Source: Myoxocephalus aenaeus (lineage: Eukaryota; Chordata; Actinopteri; Perciformes; Cottidae). From it: a DNA stretch of 64,000 nucleotides. Below are positions 43,308 to 52,300 of the stretch, one piece after another (position 1 is the stretch's first letter; every line of letters starts with the position of its first letter). The notes beneath the pieces are model-generated. The model had not been told where the DNA came from. It was given only the letters and a program-made list of their open reading frames with translations, and made no database searches. The DNA is taken from assembly GCA_038501785.1 (NCBI GenBank), contig JBAMJR010000053.1, forward strand, positions 6,028,501 to 6,092,500, read 5' to 3'. Made by a program: the position numbers and the translations under genes.

Positions 43308-46300
43308 TTGCTCACCTGCTGTGACACCTCATTCTGCTCAACGATTTTTTTTCCGCAAAGGGTGGAGATTAATTTTATCTATGATGGGCACTCTTTCCTC
43401 CACTGGCTTTATGCCAACATTTATTTATTTATTCATGATCAATTTTAATTTATAAGATTCAATGTGTGTGTGTGTGTGTCTGTGTTTTAAAAAAAATGTA
43501 TTAGTCATTTGAACTAGATTGTTAGCGTCTCTCTTCATTATGTCTTGAGTTTGAACATTTCTGACTTTGGCGCCTTCTAGTGGAAGTATGACGAAAGCAT
43601 TCACTGTGGCAGGCAGGAATGTCCGCTGCCTCCCTCACCACCTACAGATTGGACCAGAGTGTCTCAGATTAATTGACTGAAAGCAACACATAGATTGCAC
43701 CATTTTCACATGTTTTTGTCTCATTAGGGGCGGTTGACAATGTTGTCCACCTAGACGTGGGAAGGCGCACTCAAAAGCGAACGCACCGCGCAAACTTTCC
43801 CAAACTCCTTTCTTTTGTTTCTTTGGTAAATCCTTTTAGTGCAGTCCTATCTAAGGCTTTACTATCTGTCCTTTCCGTCACAGGACGTCACAACATCTGG
43901 TCGAAAGTTCAGCCAAGTTGAAACGGACAAATCGAGCAGTAAAGCTACAGTGAGGGATTCACAGTGCTGGGAATCCATTTATGTTTGTTTTGACTTGTTT
44001 ACTTTAGTCAGTGAGGCTTATTGCTACATCCCAACAGCTTCATCATTATCGGCATCGCGCTGCGCAGGTTTTGGTTGCTTAGTAACGTCTCAAGCACCTT
44101 GATAAAAGAATGAGTAGCACAGCTGGAATTTTCCACACGTTTTTTGATGCAACATGTGAACGGGCCCTTATTCTACAAAGACACTATAGTGCCTTTATTT
44201 ATAATTGTCGTCCTTTTATCCTTTTATTTGTTGATCTGTACCATGCTTTATAGCTCATATTTTCATGTCTGGTTTTGGTGCCACAGAGTGCTGCTCAGAC
44301 AGAGAATGAGGAAGGCCAGCCCCAGTCAGACACCCAGCATCCAGCACAGAAGGAGCCCCGAGGAGGAGACCAGTCCTCTGATCAAGCCCAGCTCCAGACC
44401 TCTGCTTCAGCTGAGGCGCCCTCGGAGAACTTGGACCAGAACGAGACTCCAGCGGAAGACCAGGAAAAGGGCGACACTGCGGCGCAGCTCCAGGCCAAGC
44501 CTCTGTGGAAGCCCATCCCACCTCTGCTGCCGGAGTTGCACAGGAACGGCAACAGTAAGACCAGGGACCAGATCTGCCAGACTGAAGACCACGGTCATAA
44601 CATAGGTGGGTAAAAGTTATCCTCGCACTGCACTTCCTGCTGCTTTGATTCATCCACCTACTGGCTGAAACCGTCTGCCAGCCTCTCGTGTAGCTTCACT
44701 GTCAGAGCACCAGAGCATGACTGTGTGTTCTACATGAGATCAAATAGTGTGTGTGTGAAGAAATGGAAACCAAAAGAGGCATTGCATTTAGCGCGCACTG
44801 CTGGTTGGCCTAACATGCCAAACATTTATGACGGTTGTATTTGGAACAGGAAAGAATCCTGTATCCGCCTTAATTTTTGAAAAGCTCACCTCTTTTTTTG
44901 GGGCAAAAAAGCACTTCCTGAGAGATATGAAAATGTATAACGTAACATTTGTATTATCAAAAAAATTCAAAGATATTGCTTGACTGAATGGATACATTGC
45001 TGTCCGAGGTGTAACCACTTCCTCCATAGAAATGTTGCTGGCTCGAAATAGGCCACACTTATCTGTCTCTCTTGGGTTGATCTTGTCTTGAAACTACTGG
45101 CTGTCAGCACTGTCTATTTTGATTTATTCCCTCACTCGACAGCTAGTGTGTTTCTAGCTAGTGTGACCCTGAAGCCAAGCTATCCCATTGATATTGGATT
45201 ATAAAATCTACTACATGGCTAGTAAAGCTGAAATTCTGATGTGTTATGTTTCTCCTGAATGCTGACATGTTTGTTTGTTTGTTTGTTACCTTCCTTTTGC
45301 CTTGGCTACCCATATTCTGCTTTTCTTTCACAGTAGCTTTCCTTTAAAAACAGATGTAGATGTCTTGATTCAGATGTAAACCCTGCTACTGTGAGTTAAT
45401 TTCTAACGGTGCTGCGAAGGAAGACGCTACTCGTAGTAAAAGGAAGCTGTTTGTGTGAACTGATGTTTCTGATTGGATGATCTTTGACCCTCTCGCGGAG
45501 GGGGGTGGGGAGGTCGACGGGTCGCTGACCTGCCCCGCTTGGATTATAGCAGCTTCCCGAGGAGAGGTGTAGGGGGATGGGGACGGGGAAAACACATTCT
45601 GTCTCACATTCATACATAATCTCCATCTCTCTCTCTGTCAGACCCACTCACACAGTTGTCATTCACATTTCCAACTCTCTTTCTGTCTGCGTCTTGTGGG
45701 TGTGTCCGTCTGTCTGCTGGTCTTTTTTGCTTTCTGTCTGTCCTTCTGTCTACACACAGGCACACACACTTTGTCATGTTGCACTGCTTACTATGTAGTG
45801 TGGGTTTGTGTTCTTGTGTGTGTGTTCATTCAAGCATATATGTGGCCAACAAGGCTCTAAAAGTGCACGGTCCCCTAGTCTAGTTATCTGACCAGAAGTA
45901 ACTTAATCTCGGATTAGAACAACACTGCATGAAACAATCTGAGTACATAATCATTAAATATATATTTAATGATGGCATTAATACAAGATGCAAGGTATGA
46001 AACATGAGAGCAAGCGGCTCTTAGCTAAGAGCGCTAACAGTGCAAACTACGGCAAAAGGGCCTGACAGAGCTAACTATGTTTACCTCAGGGGGAACCCGA
46101 GATGGGTGTTGAGCTTCTGTGACGACGCTGTCAGTCGGGACCCCGTTATCAGCTGTAAGTGACGTATGAGAGCAGTGCAGCGCAGCAGCCGCGAGCTAGC
46201 CAGTGGGACATGCTCACATGCACTAAAAAGCCCTTCAATGTCAAACAAGCAAGGAGAAGCTCAGATAAATACACACACAGGAAGAGGGACTTCATTCTCT

Positions 46301-49300
46301 AATCGGGTAGGCATATCCCACTATATCTTTCCATAACAAATGGAAATTGCTACTATATTAATATTCAGAATGGTAAATGCAGCTCCTTTATCAAAGCACA
46401 CTGTCCTCTGACAACAGTGCTTCTTGGCTGAACATACATTTTAGTTTGCATGCTTCAAAACCGAACAAACGGTGGACATTTGTCACAGCTGGAATCATTG
46501 AAATTGTTTTATTCAGAGCTTTGTCCCTGACATCACTTTTACAAAATGCTCTTTTTGTTGCAGCATAAAGGCTGTTTTCCCTGTTAATTTATTTTACATC
46601 AATATAATGTGAGAAATTAGACGTAACTATTTGAGGTGATTACAAAGTCTGTGGTGCCGTTTCTGAGTGTAATTGTTCTGCTCTTGCGACTGTTTATGTC
46701 TCTGTTTTTGTGCCCACTGCCATGAAAAGATAACATAGTATTGACGTAAAAGTGAAGTCGCTGAAATAAATAAAATGCATGAAAATGGGTAGAATGAGAG
46801 CACTTTACCTTGTGTAATCCGTTTTAGTAGCCCATTGTGTATATCATGGAGACACAGTCAGCTTGCACCAGGAACCACTCTGGGTATTTTATTTTAAATG
46901 TTTTATACAAAAGATAAATGCAAATGTTGGCACTTAAATAGCACAATTATTCAAAATTTTTATCTGAATGTGGCCGACTGCAATTTAGAAATAAACAATA
47001 TTTGTTCAAGTTGAAGTGTGTTAAAATATTTTCTTTATGAAATATTGTCCTAGCCTCCACAGCGTATTTAACAGACTTAAGATAACATATTTTTTGTACA
47101 GATCCCCCGCAAAAATCTCATCATAATAATAATTTTTATGTTTTTCAGTGTAAACGAGAATAATTATGTTTTAGATGAGCTTCCCACTGAGATTGCAAAT
47201 CATATCTCAATTGCATCAGTGAAAGCAATCACAATAAAATAAAAAAATCCCAAATTGTAAAAAAAAAAGTAAAATGAACACCATGAAGTGAACACCATAA
47301 AGCATATTTGATAAATTATTTTCTGTGTTTTGGCATGTTGTGGTGTTTTAGAAAAGCAGAAGGAATTGGTTGAATGGTTCTCTGCAGTGTTTCATTCTGG
47401 ATTGACCATTTGGCAAAAGACAAGCTAACCTGCCTTCTTTATAGCAAAAGAAAAACACAGATTTTGTAATAAATCTCTGTTCTAAATTGTATGTATTGTA
47501 CATAGCGTGTGTGATGCTATATTATAATTGTTTTAATATTAGACCTGTTATGGGTCGCAGGGATTGCTATAGTGTGACATTTTAAAATTCCTAGATCAAC
47601 AGAGTTTAGAAGGAACCAGAAATGTGAAAAATGAAACAAGTTGACCTGCCTGCCCTCCCTGTATTATTGTGGCAAATTGATGATTTAAAAGGGAAGAAAG
47701 CGTAAAAGCAGGTCAATAAATCCAACAAAACATTAAATCCCGACTAGCACCAGGGCCGTCCTGCAGCTGACCCTTCACCCTCTTATGATTGAGGTCGAGC
47801 CAAAGGCAAAACATTTACCAATATCAATCAATATCAATACATTTCCTCCTCCTGTTCACATTGCTGTTTTGGCGCGTCACTGTGTGACAACAAAGCTGAT
47901 GTATGAAATACTGCACGGACTCTGAACACTGTTGGACTCTGAACCAAATGTTTTGTCATCAGCCTCTGACCCCCTTTGCAGCCGACAGTCCCACTTCAGC
48001 TGCATTTAATGATGTACTTAAATTATAAGTAAAAAGACAGATGACCTGCTTTCTCCTAGTCATCCTTGAGTGTGTGTGTCTCTATGTATGTGTGTGTCAG
48101 CGAGGAGGTAATGAGGTCAGAGTGAATCACTGTCTCATACAGACCTCATTCTCTGACAGTGATTGTGTGTATCCTTTACACTGCAATATACTTTGTGTCT
48201 TACCAGGTCCCCCAAACTCCCAGGTGATGGTGTGTTTCTCCAGGTCTGTCATCCTCTGATGTAATTATATGCCGACTTTTATGAAATGCAATCTCTGTGT
48301 CTCTTGCTCTCCAGGTCTCTGTGTGGAGCCCGGAGATCCTCCTCTGCTCCAGCAGCCTCTACAGACCTCCAAATCTGGGATTCAGCAGATAATTGAATGC
48401 TTCCGCTCAGGTTCGTGCCTGTGTGTTTTTCTTATTTTTCTCTCATTTTTATTATTTTCTATTATTAGTATTTATGATGCAGACACGGCGCAAGTGTTTT
48501 TGTCAACGACAGAAATGACACGGTCTCAGTCTTTATGCCTTGCAGTGTCTAAAATTGAACCACTAAGGTAATGAGAAATAAGAACGATGTCACCCATTCT
48601 ATCCTGCTGGGAAACATTTCATGTAAAACCGTAGCAGGAAGTACTTGCTTTGCATTAACAGCAGCTCCAACCGCTCCTATTCCTGTGTCGTACAAGAGCT
48701 ATCGATGTATGCAAAGCTTTGTATTCTCTAGTTGTCTCCATGACCTCACATGTTCTGAGCCAGCCATGTTGAGTTTAGCTCGATGACCAAAGCTCCTTCA
48801 AGGGTTGAGGCACTCATTGGTTGCCACTGCTCCCAGGCAGAGTCATCCTTTTCTGGGTCAGTGTGGTTATCTCCTGCTGTTGTGGTCCACAATCATGCAC
48901 ACACCACAGTTGCAACAATGCATGTTTTGTGCATTTGTGTGTGACAGCAAGTTGCGAAGGTACGGACATGTGTTTGAGTCACCCTAACAGTGTTTACGCT
49001 GTGATTTTTGCATTAAACTCGTCAGCATGCTGACGACAATACTGGAAAAGGGTATGACAGCAGTGACGCAAAAGTTGCATTTAACAGAAGGGCAATTATC
49101 ACCCGAGTCCTTTAAAATGTCAGTGAGATAGGTTGAGGGAAGTTTACCTTTTGGGCATTTTATACAGACTGGAATGTACCATCTCCTTCTCTCTGTTTAA
49201 AGACATACTTCACTCTTAAAATTATAATTTGTTCATCAATTACCCAAAAAACGTTGATTTCCTCACATGCCTTTACGGTGAACAAAGAATCCCAAAACTC

Positions 49301-52300
49301 ATCAGCTTGAATCTGGACTCATCTCCAGTACACAATAATGACTTATTTTTTAACAACAAGACTATAAATATTAATTAATTAAAATTTTAGTTTTTGCAGT
49401 GAATTGCAGTGAATTGCAATATTCTGTATGTACATTGTAATATGTCTTATCATTCTTCCTGTAGTCACCAAAGGTAATCGTTACTGCTTTTCTTTGGCTC
49501 GCAGGCACCAGCGAGCTGAAGAACATGCTGCTGAAGGAGGTGGACACCATCTTTGAGTGTAAACTGTGTCGCAGTCTGTTCAGAGGCCTGCCCAACCTCG
49601 TCACACATAAAGAGTACTACTGCCTATCACGGATGCCTGAACCCGACGGTTAGTGATACGACATTAGCATGCAGACACGCACACACAAAAACACAACAAT
49701 ACTTACACACACGTTTAGAAACGTAGCCGTACTATGAAAAAGCAAAGCACAGAAAACACAGGAAAGATCAAAATGATTATTAACTAAATAAGAAATAAGT
49801 AATCCAACCAGGTAAAAAAAAACTCCAAGAGCTTTTAGTGCATGCTGAGAACATGCACATGCAGATTTGTACAGATCACATCAAACAGATGAACAGAAAA
49901 TCCAATAAGGCAGCAATCAAACTGACTTGAGCTCAGCACTGATACACCCCTAGTTTAGTCAGCACACACACACAGAATCATTGATTACTTTAACATCTCC
50001 TCAGGCTTCTCCACATTTTACTCATAGTCTTCCACTCCAAGGTTTCTTGGAGCCATCTGTCTCCGACTCATTATTCTCCTCTTATCTCCTCTGTCTGCAC
50101 ACAGCCCTCTTTCATTCCTTTGCCCACAAGCTTGCATGGACATTGTAACATGTTCAATCCATCAATCATTTCACTCACTCAAAGTGCAGTTTCTCCTCTC
50201 TCCTCTCCATCACTCAGGAAATTGACTTTGATCTGGCAGCATTTCTGTTTTATCTACTTCTTATTAGCGACCAAATGTGTCCACATCTCTATTCTTTGCT
50301 TCTTAGAAGTGTTGGGAGACTCAGGGAAAGGATGATGCCTAGGAGACTCTTCAAGTAATTTCTCTTTTCTAACTCAACTCTCCTGTCCTCCTAAAAGAGA
50401 AATCAATCTCAACACAAACGGCCAATTATATTTGGCGCAGTTTTATTCACTTTAGTGATGGTTGTGGAAAAAAATTATCGGTTTCATCCCAAATGATTTT
50501 CCACCTGCGTGTGGTTTTAATTAAGTTGTCCCTTCGCTTAATTATTCTCAATCAAGAGTATATTACCAGTGGCTGAACGTGTATTGTAATGTTATTTTGA
50601 TAAATGACTTAATTGCTGTCTGTTTTTCACCATTGAGACGCTGGGTATCAATTGTGTGGTTACTGCATAAACACAATGTTTTTTCTGGGAAACACTCTAT
50701 TCTTCACCATCCAGCCTCGACAGCGGACCTGTACAGACTCCAGTGATGATTTGTGGTCCATTTTTAAAGTGCCTGAAAATGTAGAGAGGCTCTCTTTCCA
50801 GCCTCTCTTTATCTTCTGTTGTAAAGAATGGTCTGAAATAAACTTGCAGATTCACCAGAAAGAGAAATGTGTCCACATAAAGGAAGCTTTAGAGAGGCAC
50901 AATAGTTGTATTCACTAAACGAAAGCACAATGCCAAACTTGGTTTTGTACAACGAGTAAACACACTATTGTTAATAATAAGGACTCAACCTCATTGCTTT
51001 TTTTATTTTCTCATTTTTTATATTTTTTATTGTTTATTATTTGCTAGGTTCATCTGGTGATGACAGACAGAGTTTAGCCATGAAGGATTTATTGGACGCT
51101 ATATATCCCAGAGTCCCAGACACCGTGGTCCGTCTGGAGCCCATTCAGACCACAAACAAGGCCGTGTTCCAGTACCTCACCACAGAGGAGGAGCTGGCTA
51201 GATTTCCATCGCACACACCCAGGTAGGTGGTTGGCCAATTTGATTAGTGGTCATAGAGGAACACAACACTCTTCGTGGACACTGATCCAGTTTGTTCAAT
51301 GTGGTCTCCATAGACTCAACTTCTTGTCATCTAAAGCTCTCACCATGTGAGTGAGATTCCAGGCTTCTCCCAGCCTTCCCTTGTCTCTGACCGCTTGTCT
51401 CAACATCCTTCACAGTGCCAGAGAGAGTCCGGTAGCATGGGAGGGAGAATCAGTGGAGGGTGTGGACAACAACCAGCCGAGCCAGCCAGGAGGGCCAGAG
51501 AGCCACAGCAGCCCGGGAAACAATCAGGGGCAGAAGAAATGGGAGACCGAGGAGGAGGCTAAAGAGGAGCAGCCACCGCCTGAGGACGAGGGGTCCACTA
51601 GTGGGGTAGGTGACTGGATAGTCAGGAGTAAAGTCACATCAGAAGTCAGTGAATGTACATCTTTTAACTGATAAATACCTGTCGTTGCTGAGACATGATG
51701 CATTCTCATGCTAAATGTTGATATTTTCCACATTGCCTTAGTCTCTCTCTTCTTTGTTCTCTTCCTCCCGTCAAGGTCGAGGATGTGACAATCTCCTGTT
51801 GTCTCTGCGGTCAAGACTTTAACTCACGCCGCAGCATCAGACGTCACTGCCGCAAAATGCACCAGACCAAACTTGAAGAGCTACGAAAGTTCACAGAGAC
51901 ACGCACAGTTCCCACAAGCCTGCTCTCTATGGTGAAAGGTAAGAGTGTATTCAAATTCCAATGAAAAAAAAGTGACAAATATGGAAAATGGTGATTTAGG
52001 AATTGGCCAGTCTGATGAGATATCGATTAGGAACCCACCATAACAAAGAAGTTGATATATTAGTCTAATATTTCAGTACAATGGTCATGCTACTGAATAC
52101 TTATAGTGTAGACAAACAGGCTAAATAATCTAAAAATTAAATGTTAGTACACTGGATGTGGAGGCATTGTAAAAAGAAGAGAAGTATTTTTGTTTAGCAT
52201 ATACATAATTAAAGACTCCACATCTCTTCAATGCTCAATATTCACGGTCATCAGTGTATAAAACTTGAGATCAGCTACACAGAAGTGTTCATTTCAATTT

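Larger units (their letters stand above)
41652..44286 (+). other. znf800: znf800 intron with CA microsatellite and CTCF-like motif
   Basis: AT-rich intron. Apart from the (AC)26 repeat at 43254 and the minus-strand CTCF-like motif at 43570, nothing is recognised. Confidence 0.75.
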
